Below are positions 20,301-27,831 of a stretch of 44,800 nt of DNA, in pieces. This DNA is from CAYPIE01 sp964410665 (GTDB lineage Bacteria > Planctomycetota > Planctomycetia > Gemmatales > Gemmataceae): the NCBI GenBank assembly GCA_964410665.1, contig CAYPIE010000049.1:1-44800 (forward strand), written 5' to 3'. Position numbers and translations under genes: made by a program. Under the pieces are notes generated by a model. That model was not told the origin of the DNA. It did no database searches and saw only the letters and a list, made by a program, of their open reading frames with translations. The first letter of the stretch is position 1; each line of letters opens with the position of its first letter.

Positions 20301-20629
20301 GGCTTGATCAATTTCAAGGCGACTCGGCGACGGATCGGCTCTAGTTGTTCGGCCATAAATACTGTGCCAAAGCCCCCTTCGCCAATCGGCTGGAGCAGCT
20401 TGTAACGGCCAATCTGTTGCGACCGTTCCCCGGAAACCCATGCCTGAGTAGCTCGCCCCTGTTCCAGGAAATCATCCGCCACATCCAGGCCGAGTAGTTC
20501 GTCGACTTCCCGGCGTAACTCGGGATCGCCAGCACACTCCCGATCCAGAAGTGCGTCGCGTTCTCCCGCCGGCAATTCGCGGGCGTTCACGAACAGCTGT
20601 TTGATTTGTTGGTGACGTGCCGCATTCAT
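17339..20629 (-). CDS. Membrane Ser/Thr protein kinase with extracytoplasmic WD40 repeats
   Basis: 1096 residues from the ATG at 20629, which overlaps the sigma-factor stop as ATGA; a start 16 codons upstream is possible but would lie inside that gene. Kinase domain about 75-350: glycine loop GEGGFG (83-88), ATP-anchoring Lys106, HRDLKPSN (197-204, catalytic Asp199), DFG (220-222), GTPAYMSPEQ (245-254), Asp267. All key residues of an active Hanks-type kinase are present. One transmembrane helix lies at about 410-436, followed by a short coiled coil and then roughly a dozen WD40-type repeats (for example PDGRLLLSGGEDGLARLWTL) to the end. The layout suggests a receptor whose WD40 part binds a ligand or partner outside the cytoplasm. 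Confidence 0.93.
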   Translation of the reverse strand: MNAARHQQIKQLFVNARELPAGERDALLDRECAGDPELRREVDELLGLDVADDFLEQGRATQAWVSGERSQQIGRYKLLQPIGEGGFGTVFMAEQLEPIRRRVALKLIKPGMDSRLVVARFEAERQALALMDHPNIAKVYDAGSTEDGRPYFVMELVHGIPITEYSDANTLTARERLGLFTAVCAAVQHAHQKGVIHRDLKPSNVLVTLRDGTPVPKVIDFGIAKALNGPLTERTLFTEFRQMIGTPAYMSPEQAETSELGADTRSDIYSLGVLLYELLTGTTPLDIRGLAYAEIQRTIREVDPPRPSARLSSLGGALTSVAEHRRVDPSSLFRTVAGDLDWIVMKALEKDRERRYPNARSFLEDVECYLSDQPVTARPPSLAYRMRKFVRRHRVGVGVGLVLFVMLMLGLVGITYGVMVARQNQLLAREAALRAEMAREVSERLRYDNQINAAGEAIQRGHRGNAQRLLRQCPDSMRGPEWQWLSFRLRDHAQILDGHPGGSLCLDYAPDGRLLLSGGEDGLARLWTLASGTTQQVFAGHRAAITAVRFGPRGQRIVTGDRHGRLCLWQVSSGERLGDVVAHMGAVTAVRFTPDGEHIAVGGADGMVRMWDLTTKTLRPPLGHHKQPVNTLAFAKPDVLLSAAKGEAISWFWRQNRVGEQLNRWSLRRMLRQPDHLKGWVSVGNGIALWSENFQRIDEWPLPTNGTSIADLASSGRQVILAGRQEAIYILDLETGHWSVQGFGELGGIQALAAHPQGDGCAVASGNGTIRVWSAAQLTGPSEFASRSPAEDLAHLPLQGELLVLGGDGQLRILPATPGEQVLERSVHTGQGFAVVANPDENRIVTYGYDRTLKIWDAATLHDPNTPAEPIQAIPCDWGVRDLALSPDGTLLAGPSPRDAHRSEGTLTLWDLASGRPRRFLQGLDNWALRVAFAPDGDRVAAAGVDGSVVVWGLDRGLPRYHFCWEEAVEATALTFTPDASRLLVGSADGRIAVWDLETGKRLRVLQAYASAIGDLVCSRHGHRVLALARYDGRIRAWNFQSGDRVWEFDSGLSDLTRFSLSHDESLLMVADQTGTVRRWPLSKPPSETEHFEANP

Positions 20630-21186
20630 GTGGCTTCTCCCAAACGTCGTCGCAACCAGGCCCGGGCCATCGCCCAATCGCCGGCCGCGGTCCGCTCCGA
20701 TACGCCGAGCACGGCCGCGGCCTCGGCCATGGTCAGCCCGCCAAAGAAACGCAACTCGACCAGTTGCGATTGCCGCTCATCCAGACCAGCGAGTTCGGTG
20801 AGACTCTCGTCCAGATCGATCCACTCGGGTTCCGGAGGATTGGTGATGCACAGCCCTGGTTCCAGGAGTACCCGCGACTGTCCGTGTCCGCGCTTGGCCG
20901 CACCGCGGACGCGGGCATGGTCCACCAGCACCCGACGAATCGCCCGGGCGGCGGTCGCCAAGAAGTGAGCCCGGCTGGTAAAGTCGACGGGAGCAGTACC
21001 CGTTAACTTTAAAAACGCCTCATGGACGAGCTCCGTTGCTTGTACTGAGCACGCCCCACCCTCGCGCCCCAGGATATGGCCGGCCAGCCGACGGATCTCG
21101 GTATAGACCAGCCCCCAGAGTTCTTGAGCAGCTGCGGAGTCCCCACAGCGTAGCCGTTCAAAGATTGCGGTTACCGATTCGCTCAC
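20626..21186 (-). CDS. ECF-type RNA polymerase sigma factor
   Basis: 186 residues; starts at GTG with GCGAGG 5 nt upstream. Region 2 spans roughly 10-75 (LVHEAFLKL, RAHFLATAARAIRRVLVDHAR) and region 4 with its helix-turn-helix roughly 125-180 (LRFFGGLTMAEAAAVLGVSERT). It matches the TIGR02999/Sigma70_ECF type that is abundant in planctomycetes. No anti-sigma factor is adjacent; the next gene, a transmembrane kinase, overlaps by 4 bp. In such pairs the kinase may control the sigma factor by phosphorylation, which is known for some kinase-linked ECF groups and inferred here. It is the first gene of a three-gene operon. Confidence 0.93.
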   Translation of the reverse strand: MSESVTAIFERLRCGDSAAAQELWGLVYTEIRRLAGHILGREGGACSVQATELVHEAFLKLTGTAPVDFTSRAHFLATAARAIRRVLVDHARVRGAAKRGHGQSRVLLEPGLCITNPPEPEWIDLDESLTELAGLDERQSQLVELRFFGGLTMAEAAAVLGVSERTAAGDWAMARAWLRRRLGEAT

Positions 21187-21504
21187 GTTTGCCTCGCCCT
21201 TGTGTCAACGCCTACCAAGGAATGCGCAATGCATGCACATTGCCTGCAGATTTTTTGGGGAAACATTGCATTGTAAGCGACCCGCCCCAGCGTTGCCGTG
21301 CACATGGCGTCTGGGACTCACTCGAGAGATGCGCTGGCAAGAGCGGATGAACTTGAGATGCGCTGGTAAGAGCGGACGGACGGAACCGAGCCGAACAAGT
21401 TTCTCTGAAAGCCCAGGACGATCTCCCTTGGCGGGAAAACGGCCCAGGCTGGGAGCTGCTGCTCCGGGAGTTGTCTGGAGCAATCCCAAGAAAGCGGCTT
21501 CGGT
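21187..21504. other. Intergenic gap between RTX protein gene and sigma-kinase operon
   Basis: No gene is supported. It contains a 22-bp direct repeat with one mismatch (21326-21347 and 21355-21376, period 29 bp, GAGATGCGCTGG(C/T)AAGAG) and a palindromic cluster CAATGCATGCACATTG near 21227-21242, upstream of the sigma-factor start. The cluster could be an operator for that operon. Confidence 0.5.
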
Positions 21505-23622
21505 TTAGAGCGAATCGAACCAGTCGTTGATCATATTGGCCTTCAGGGGAATGTCGTTCACCCCGGCCGGGTTGCCAAGGTAATCCAGTCCATGATCGTC
21601 CATCATCACCGCAGCGAATGAAGTCGCAAAGTCCTCGAAGGGATTCCACCGGCCATAATCCCGAGCGAATCCTGCATTACTAAAGCCGCTGTAGACCCAG
21701 CTGCTGCCATCCCCGGCCGGGATCCACCAGAAGCCATTATCCGGAGCACTTGACTGCCAGCCGCTCAAATTGCGGAAGCCGGGGATGATGCTGTTCTCAA
21801 TCGGATCGTCGAAGTTGTGAGCGATCTCGTGATAGGTCACCTGATAGATAACATCGTCATTGACCATCCCGTTGTCGGTGAAGGCGATATTCCCTCCGCC
21901 AGCATTCCAACCTCCGATTTGGAAGTTGTTGGGTAGATCGGTCAACTGGGCCCCAGCACGGAAGAAGGTCAAGGCTCCACCCGAAGCGGTCTCAAGCAGC
22001 ACCGTGGAGCCGACCCGCTGGTGAAGATTCGCCAGCGCCTCGTCGATGGTTTCGACCTCGGATTGTGACCAAGACCCTGCACCAATCTGTGCGGTCGGAA
22101 GCCCAACCACATTCACCGGCCCAGCGGATCGGTTCAGGAAGGTGATGACCGCGTCCTCACCGGCTACATCGGACAGCGTGTCCGAGGTTAGATCAAACAT
22201 GGTCTGGTCGTTGCCATTGGGGTCGAGGGTCAGGAACCGGTCGGCACCGCTACCCCCGGTCACCTGGTTAAAGCCAAACCCGCCGAACACCCCATCTAAC
22301 CCGCTGCCCCCATCGAGAGTATCATTGCCGTCGCCACCATAAAGGGTGTCGTCGCCAGAATGGCCAAACATCTCGTCGTTGCCTTGGTTGCCCTCCATGG
22401 AATCATCGCCAGACCAGCCAGACATGAAATCGTTGCCACTCTGGCCGAGGATGGTGTCATTGCCGGTGTAACCGTACAAGGTATCATCGTCCCCGCCACC
22501 CGTGATGTAGTCATTGCCCGCCTGGCCGGTGATGTAGTCGTCCCCGAACAGACCATGCAGGATGTCATCGTGATTGCCGCCGTAGAGGAAGTCGTCATCC
22601 TCACCGGCATTCAAGTAGTCCTCACCGTCGTGGCCCCAGAGGGTGTCCTCTCCTTCACCGCCAAACAGGTCATCGTCACCGGACCAGCCGGAGACGGAGT
22701 CGTCCCCGTCACCCCCGCTGACCAGATCATTGCCGGTGTAGCCATAGACGGTGTCATTGTTCGCCTCGCCATAGACGAAGTCGTTGCCCGCTTGCCCGGT
22801 GATGAGATCGTTCCCGGTACCGCCATAGAGGCTATCATTGCCGTTTTGACCAAAGATGTCGTCATAGCCACTGCCCCCATAGGCCCGATCGTTCCCGTTC
22901 CCACCGAAGATGTCATCGGAGCTGCCATCCCCGGACAAGTAGTCATTGTGGTTGCCACCATCGAGCGTATCGTTGTGAGTACCTCCGGAGAGAGTGTCGT
23001 AGCCGTCCATGCCATACAGCTCATCGCTCCCAGCGTTCCCCGCCAGGACATCGTTGCCATGGTTGCCGTACAAGTCGTCGCCCCAATCACCCCCGTACAG
23101 GGAGTCGTTGCCGAAGCCGCCAACGAGCGTGTCGTTGCCATCGCGGCCTCGCAAGTCATCATCACCCGATCCGCCGACCAAAGAGTCGTTCCCTGAGCCT
23201 CCTTCGGCGATCACATCGATATGCGTGTAGTTGACGAAGTCGTCAGCGCCGGCATTCCCGAAGAAGTCGATGCGGTTGACAATCGCGGTTGGGAAAAGCG
23301 CAAACTGGCTTCCATCGGCATTTGTTAGTTGAACGCGGATCAAGAAGTTGTAGTTGGCACTGGGGATTCCGGTGAACGGGTCATAGTAATACACGCTGGC
23401 GTCGTCGTTGGAGTTGTTACCGTGGATGGCCACAACGCCCGCGTCAAACTCGATCCAGCCAGGGTTGCCGCCGGGGTTGAGCAGGCCGAAGTCTCCTGAG
23501 CTCATTCCTGAATTGATGCCCGGCTCACTGATCCCCAGATCCCCAAACAGATTCGCCGGGGTCGTGCGATCTTCGAGTTGATTCAAGCTCAATCGCATAG
23601 GATTATACTTAATTCCAGACAT
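21505..23622 (-). CDS. RTX-repeat protein with LEDRT leader and C-terminal zincin-like motif
   Basis: 705 residues; the ATG has GGAGAG 5 nt upstream. LEDRT occurs at 16-20 after a short start that is not a classical signal peptide. Residues about 141-460 are consecutive RTX nonapeptides (GGxGNDxLx, GDDxLYGG), which bind Ca2+ in parallel beta-rolls in secreted proteins. The C-terminal region has HEIAH (598-602) followed 61 residues later by an FEDFATSFA segment (Glu663): an HExxH zinc site with a downstream Glu, as in gluzincin-like and anthrax-lethal-factor-like peptidases. A secreted Ca2+-stabilised metallopeptidase is inferred. The order is unusual, because RTX blocks normally follow the protease domain. 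No type I secretion genes are nearby. Confidence 0.85.
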   Translation of the reverse strand: MSGIKYNPMRLSLNQLEDRTTPANLFGDLGISEPGINSGMSSGDFGLLNPGGNPGWIEFDAGVVAIHGNNSNDDASVYYYDPFTGIPSANYNFLIRVQLTNADGSQFALFPTAIVNRIDFFGNAGADDFVNYTHIDVIAEGGSGNDSLVGGSGDDDLRGRDGNDTLVGGFGNDSLYGGDWGDDLYGNHGNDVLAGNAGSDELYGMDGYDTLSGGTHNDTLDGGNHNDYLSGDGSSDDIFGGNGNDRAYGGSGYDDIFGQNGNDSLYGGTGNDLITGQAGNDFVYGEANNDTVYGYTGNDLVSGGDGDDSVSGWSGDDDLFGGEGEDTLWGHDGEDYLNAGEDDDFLYGGNHDDILHGLFGDDYITGQAGNDYITGGGDDDTLYGYTGNDTILGQSGNDFMSGWSGDDSMEGNQGNDEMFGHSGDDTLYGGDGNDTLDGGSGLDGVFGGFGFNQVTGGSGADRFLTLDPNGNDQTMFDLTSDTLSDVAGEDAVITFLNRSAGPVNVVGLPTAQIGAGSWSQSEVETIDEALANLHQRVGSTVLLETASGGALTFFRAGAQLTDLPNNFQIGGWNAGGGNIAFTDNGMVNDDVIYQVTYHEIAHNFDDPIENSIIPGFRNLSGWQSSAPDNGFWWIPAGDGSSWVYSGFSNAGFARDYGRWNPFEDFATSFAAVMMDDHGLDYLGNPAGVNDIPLKANMINDWFDSL

Positions 23623-24427
23623 GTGATCTCTCCAAAAGTGCTGATAACTCAGGGGTGGTACCCAAGTGAAGTACCGTCACCCTGACAACCGCTGTCGAGG
23701 ATCGAGATGGAGCAAAATGGCAGAAAAAAGTTGGACCAAGAATTTGTTGAGAAAAAACAGCGGTTTACTGACCGCTGAACCGAGCACACACGAATAAGTG
23801 ACACTTCCTTGCAGCTGCTGGCGCTACTTGCAGGCTCATTACGCCGCCACCACCTCGCCCACGCCCGGAGTCCTCGACGGGTGTGGGCGAGACGCCCCGG
23901 CATTCGCCACCCCCGGATGGACCCCCTGCACCCGCGAACGCGTTCCCGCCCACGCCCGGAGTCCGCGCGGGAACGAGGCGGGGGATGCTACGCGTGCAAT
24001 TCCATGCCTCCCACGCACCGGGTGTTTCCCACGCCCGGAGTCCGCGAGGGCGTGCTAGCCAGCCCCGAACAACCTTCGTGCCGAACACCATTGGGTGGGA
24101 ACCCTCCGAGCGTTGCACAGATGTCGGTCGAAGATTCCGCGTCCGCCAGGGGCTGTCCATCGGCATTTAAGCCCCCACGCTGCCCCAGCGCTGCCTCGGC
24201 AGGTTTACACCCGCCGCTCAGAAAAGGCGGCCGCGGACGAACCCCACACACACGCTTAAGGACCGACTGAGATGCTACCCCCCACACCCTTCGCAGACTC
24301 CGGGTGTGCCACTCCTCCAAGCGAAGAGTGCCTAGGTTAAGGCATCAAGAATTGGATTGACTGAACAAGTTGGGATTTGAGTAGATCATGGATGGCAGTC
24401 TTGCCTGCCGATCCCGGAGGTCGATGG
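23623..24427. other. Intergenic gap holding the second repeat element
   Basis: About 800 bp between minus-strand genes. The part near 23623-23800 is the probable promoter region of the RTX gene. Most of the remainder is repeat copy B plus a fragment at 24279-24315. Open frames within it are by-products of high GC and palindromy, and no gene is supported. Confidence 0.7.
23853..24112. repeat. Palindromic intergenic repeat element, copy B
   Basis: The reverse complement aligns along most of its length with copy A at 15697-16053. It includes the terminal GTGCCGAACACC-N-TTGGGT motif (24079-24096) and the submotif CCCACGCCCGGAG, present three times (23858-23870, 23949-23961, 24028-24040). The outer arm on the low-coordinate side is missing or diverged. 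A further piece of the same submotif lies inverted at 24279-24315. Confidence 0.8.
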
Positions 24428-25057
24428 CTATTCGTCCACCTCCACCTGCCGTTGCCAGATCTTCTCGATCAAGCGAAGCTTGCGCTCGATCGACTTCCGA
24501 CAGACACCGATCAACTCGGCGACCTCTTTAATCGAATGACCTTCTAGCCTTTTGATCGCGATCCGTTTCAGGTCGTCATCGCCACTGCGTTCCAGCGCCG
24601 TGATCAGTTTGACCATGGCATCGTTGAGCATGGCCAGGACATCGGGGGGTGGGCCTGGGTCGGGTTGCGTCACCGCGCAAGTTTCATCCTGGCGTTCGAG
24701 ATGGCCGCCGCGTTTTTGCCGGTAGGCCCGCCGCTTAACATCGGCAGTTTTGCGAGCGACGAAAGTGGCCAACAGGACCCAGAGCGAGTGCCGACCATCG
24801 GTCTGATGCAACCGACCTTCTTTGATCGCGACACAGAAGCTGTGGAAGGCATCCAGGGCCACATCTTCTTCATCGGCGACGTGCTTGGGCCCCTGCCCGA
24901 GGAGTCCGCGGGCCAGCCCAACCATGCGGGGAAAAAAGACGGGCCACAGGCGGGCCGCGGCAGAGTCCCGCCCCGCCTTGAGTAACTGAACATTGCGCGT
25001 CACCGACCCCGGATTTCGCACACGGGCTCCGGCACGATCGGTTTGGCCTGATTCCAT
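24428..25057 (-). CDS. ECF-type sigma factor (second)
   Basis: 209 residues. Region 2-like segment about 25-110 (ARLWPVFFPRMVGLARGLL, ALDAFHSFCVAI, LWVLLATFVARKTADVKRRA) and a region 4 helix-turn-helix about 165-200 (LEGHSIKEVAELIGVCRKSIERKLRLI). The linker (125-145) is proline- and aspartate-rich. The start ATG has AGGAG 12 nt upstream, a rather long spacing. It diverges from a Ser/Thr kinase gene at 25480, the kind of pairing frequent in planctomycetes. No anti-sigma factor adjoins it. Confidence 0.85.
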   Translation of the reverse strand: MESGQTDRAGARVRNPGSVTRNVQLLKAGRDSAAARLWPVFFPRMVGLARGLLGQGPKHVADEEDVALDAFHSFCVAIKEGRLHQTDGRHSLWVLLATFVARKTADVKRRAYRQKRGGHLERQDETCAVTQPDPGPPPDVLAMLNDAMVKLITALERSGDDDLKRIAIKRLEGHSIKEVAELIGVCRKSIERKLRLIEKIWQRQVEVDE

Positions 25058-25479
25058 GAGAAATGGATTCTCCTGCGACCCAAGTGCGTCAAGCCCGGGC
25101 GACCGTTAGCCGCGGGCCGGGTGTTCTCGTCTACCCTATGCTTCGCGATTTCGCCGCGATCTGCGACAATTTTTTGCAGTTTTTTTGGACCTTCCTTTGA
25201 GTCCCAACGCCTCATTTTTTAGCAGAATACATAGCTCTCACAAGAATATATTTCATATCTAGCTGAACTATTTGTCATAATTAGAATTCAATTCCATTCA
25301 TGAACCGACTGACCGGGAGCGAAAGGCGACAAGAATTCTTTTCTTGTGGGCAGAACGGTGGTATCTTACCAACATTTTCTTGCAAAACGGCGATTTTTGA
25401 CCTAGGTCTTGATTGCCCGATGTTCGCCCTTCCCCGAGGGCGATACATGGCCCCCCCCGCCCGATTGAGGAGTTCCCCC
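25058..25479. other. Divergent promoter region between sigma factor and kinase
   Basis: About 420 bp; 25205-25300 is strikingly AT-rich compared with its surroundings and likely contains promoters for both divergent genes, though no hexamer pair is clear enough to call. An open frame continuous with the kinase begins at 25300 (ATG) and again at 25420 (ATG), so part of this stretch could be coding if the start is earlier than proposed. Confidence 0.5.
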
Positions 25480-26931
25480 GTGCTCTTAGATCTGCCTGCG
25501 TCCCCCTGTCCAGCGGATCTGCCCTCCAACACCCCGGATCCGTCACGCTTACTTGGTGAACATCTGGGCGACTATCTCGTCGCCGGCTATCTCGGTTCAG
25601 GGACCTCTGCCCGGGTCTACTATGCTCATAGCCGCCGTTTGGGCATCCCGGTTGCCCTGAAACTCATTTTGTTACGCGAAGCAGAACGCGATGCCCGCGA
25701 GCGTTGCCGACGGGAATCGCAAGTCTTGGCCCGCTTGAACCATCCGAATGTCCTGCGGATTTGGGACGCTGAGTTTCTCCCCAACTATTGCTATATCGCT
25801 CTGGAATATGTCAGTGGTTGTACCGCGGAGGACCTACTCCGCTCTTCCGGACGCTTACGACCCGACCGGGCTGTCCGCATTATCCAAGCCGCACTGGTTG
25901 GCCTGATGGCCGCCTGGGAGCTTGGGGTCATTCATCGCGACATCAAGCCTGCCAATCTGCTGATCGCCCGTGATAGCACGGTGAAGGTTGCCGATCTGGG
26001 CCTGGCCGCGCTGTCCGCGCAACCGAGCAGCGGTTGGCAGCTGCCCGAAGGCTTTGCTCCGCAACGTCGTTTGGTCGGTACCCCCGCCTACCTCCCACCT
26101 GAACAGGCACAAACACCGGATCAAATCGACCATCGGGCGGATATTTACGGGTTGGGTGCCACACTCTATCATTTGCTCACCGAGCGGCTTCCCTTCGGCG
26201 GCAAGAACTCGCGCGACGCCATTCTCCATCACCTAAGAACCCCATTGACGCCGCCGAGCCAATGGGTCCCCGATCTGCCCTCCGGGCTGGTGGAGGTGGT
26301 GATGCGGATGATGGCCAAGAATCCCGATGACCGTTATGCCGATGGCAAAGAATTGCTCGTCGCTCTGGCACCTTATACGGCCGAGAACTCACGCCGCCCC
26401 AATCCGCTAAGCATGGAAGAGACGCGTGAACTGACCGAGACGGTGGTCACCTCGCCACCGCCCGAGTGCAGCATCCCAGCAGAGTCTCCCAAGGCAACGA
26501 CGGCGAAAGCCCTGGTTCACCAGACTCGGGCAGACCAGCTCACGCCGCCCCCCAGTAGTCTCAAGACGCGGCGACAGGGGATTTTCCGGACCCCACCCGC
26601 AAGCAACCCGTTGCCTCGGTCCGTATCGACCCGCCCGCAATCGCAAACCGAGGTTCCCACCGACGCTCGAACTCAGTTACAAGCCATCCTCGATGGTATG
26701 TTCCTCGAGCAGGTGGACCAAACCATCGCGTCCCTGCACCAGCTGGCCGCGGAGTATCCGCAGTTTAGTGAAGTTTGGCTCTGGCTGGGTCGACTGGCTG
26801 AGGATGCCAATGAAGCGATGGTGTATCTGCAATGTGTGCTCGAGCTCGAACCGGATCATCCGATCGCTTCACGCTCCTTGCGCGCGCTTCAGTCCACGTT
26901 AGCACCTGTCGAGGTAGCAAACTCTCGTTGA
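25480..26931 (+). CDS. Cytosolic Ser/Thr protein kinase with C-terminal TPR-like region
   Basis: 483 residues from a GTG at 25480, chosen because GAGGAG lies 7 nt upstream; in-frame ATGs at 25420 and 25300 lack such a site and would add low-complexity sequence. Kinase domain about 31-300: glycine loop GSGTS (39-43), Lys61, HRDIKPAN (152-159, Asp154), DLG in place of DFG (172-174), GTPAYLPPEQ, and a DIYGLGATLYHLL helix. The motifs indicate an active kinase. A proline- and threonine-rich linker (about 310-400) leads to a TPR-like helical tail (LAAEYPQFSEVWLWLGRLAE). No transmembrane helix is seen. It is divergent from a sigma factor gene, which makes that factor a candidate target. Confidence 0.88.
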   Translation: MLLDLPASPCPADLPSNTPDPSRLLGEHLGDYLVAGYLGSGTSARVYYAHSRRLGIPVALKLILLREAERDARERCRRESQVLARLNHPNVLRIWDAEFLPNYCYIALEYVSGCTAEDLLRSSGRLRPDRAVRIIQAALVGLMAAWELGVIHRDIKPANLLIARDSTVKVADLGLAALSAQPSSGWQLPEGFAPQRRLVGTPAYLPPEQAQTPDQIDHRADIYGLGATLYHLLTERLPFGGKNSRDAILHHLRTPLTPPSQWVPDLPSGLVEVVMRMMAKNPDDRYADGKELLVALAPYTAENSRRPNPLSMEETRELTETVVTSPPPECSIPAESPKATTAKALVHQTRADQLTPPPSSLKTRRQGIFRTPPASNPLPRSVSTRPQSQTEVPTDARTQLQAILDGMFLEQVDQTIASLHQLAAEYPQFSEVWLWLGRLAEDANEAMVYLQCVLELEPDHPIASRSLRALQSTLAPVEVANSR

Positions 26932-26967
26932 ACTACCTTCTGCGTCGCAGGAGTTGGTTCTCCTCGA

Positions 26968-26983
26968 CGACCATTCGTGGTCG
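26968..26983. terminator. TTCG-loop hairpin between convergent genes
   Basis: CGACCA-TTCG-TGGTCG is a perfect 6-bp stem with a stable TTCG tetraloop, 37 bp after the kinase stop and about 80 bp from the bpt stop. There is no long T tract on either side, so it may be a bidirectional mRNA 3' end rather than a classic terminator. Confidence 0.4.
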
Positions 26984-27063
26984 CTACGTCTGCGGGCACA
27001 TAGAAATCTTCTGGGGGTAGCAAGCGATAGAGCTGGGTCTCCCTCAAATCGCTGCCAAAACGC

Positions 27064-27792
27064 TCATTTGACCCGGAAGGGCGTCCACTCCCCTTCCGGA
27101 TCGAGCACCTCATTGGGAGTAAAGTTGGCTTTGTATTCCAGCGAACGGCAACCATCCACGTAGTAACCCAAATAGAGATAGGGCAGATCGCGTTCGGCCG
27201 CGACAGCAATCGCGCGTAAGACATTCAACGTGCCCAGCGAACGTTCTCGATACTCCGGGGCATAGAAAAAATAAATCGCTGACAGCCCTTCCCCAAGCGC
27301 ATCCACATAGCCGATGCCAATCAGTTCATGGCCCAGATAGTAACGCCATTCCTGGGTAGGAAAGGGATTGAGCACAAAGGATTCGGCGTAGGCATGCACA
27401 TTTTTCGGATGCCAAGACCAGCCTTTGTGGTCGGTCTGAAAGGCATGATAGCGATGGTACAGATCTAAATGCTCCGGCGTGATGCGTGGCTCGCCGATTT
27501 CCAGCTGCACATCGGCATTCGCTTGCAAACAACGCCGCTGACTCCGATTTGGCTTAAAGGTCTGCACTGGGATACGTAGCGACTTGCATTCCTGGCAGCC
27601 GCGACAAACTGGGCGAAACAGGGCATGCCCAAAGCGCCGCCAGCCGGATTGCATGCGGAGCAGATATTCCTCGGCAGTGGCACTACGGACAATATCGTAT
27701 TCCAGCATTGCTTGTCGATCCGACAAGTAACTGCACGGATAAGGGTCAGTAACGAAGTGAAGTTCGATGCGCATGGGGACCGAGCAAGTCAT
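27064..27792 (-). CDS. bpt: Aspartate/glutamate leucyltransferase (Bpt-type aminoacyl-tRNA-protein transferase)
   Basis: 242 residues, the usual family length. It transfers leucine from Leu-tRNA to N-terminal Asp or Glu, creating N-degrons for ClpS-ClpAP. The N-terminal motif PYPCSYLSDRQA, the cysteine cluster C-R-G-C-x-x-C with the downstream SLRIPVQTFKPNRSQRR, and the later ELIGIGYVD and LYLGYYVDGCRSLEYKANF segments are family hallmarks. An internal ATG at 27774 is an alternative start; neither has a good Shine-Dalgarno sequence, and family length favours the longer form. It lies 39 bp downstream of mqnD on the same strand and may share its transcript. Confidence 0.9.
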   Translation of the reverse strand: MTCSVPMRIELHFVTDPYPCSYLSDRQAMLEYDIVRSATAEEYLLRMQSGWRRFGHALFRPVCRGCQECKSLRIPVQTFKPNRSQRRCLQANADVQLEIGEPRITPEHLDLYHRYHAFQTDHKGWSWHPKNVHAYAESFVLNPFPTQEWRYYLGHELIGIGYVDALGEGLSAIYFFYAPEYRERSLGTLNVLRAIAVAAERDLPYLYLGYYVDGCRSLEYKANFTPNEVLDPEGEWTPFRVK

Positions 27793-27831
27793 CCGTTCCG
27801 TCGGGAAATTCCCATCGAAATTGTCATGCTA

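Noticed and set aside
21205..21211. TTGACA on the minus strand next to the sigma-factor start
   Set aside because: It is too close to the start codon for a promoter and has no -10 partner before the gene.
22360..23196. 278-codon plus-strand open frame opposite the RTX repeats
   Set aside because: The Val/Ile/Ala-rich repeats mirror the GGxGxDxL codons on the coding strand.
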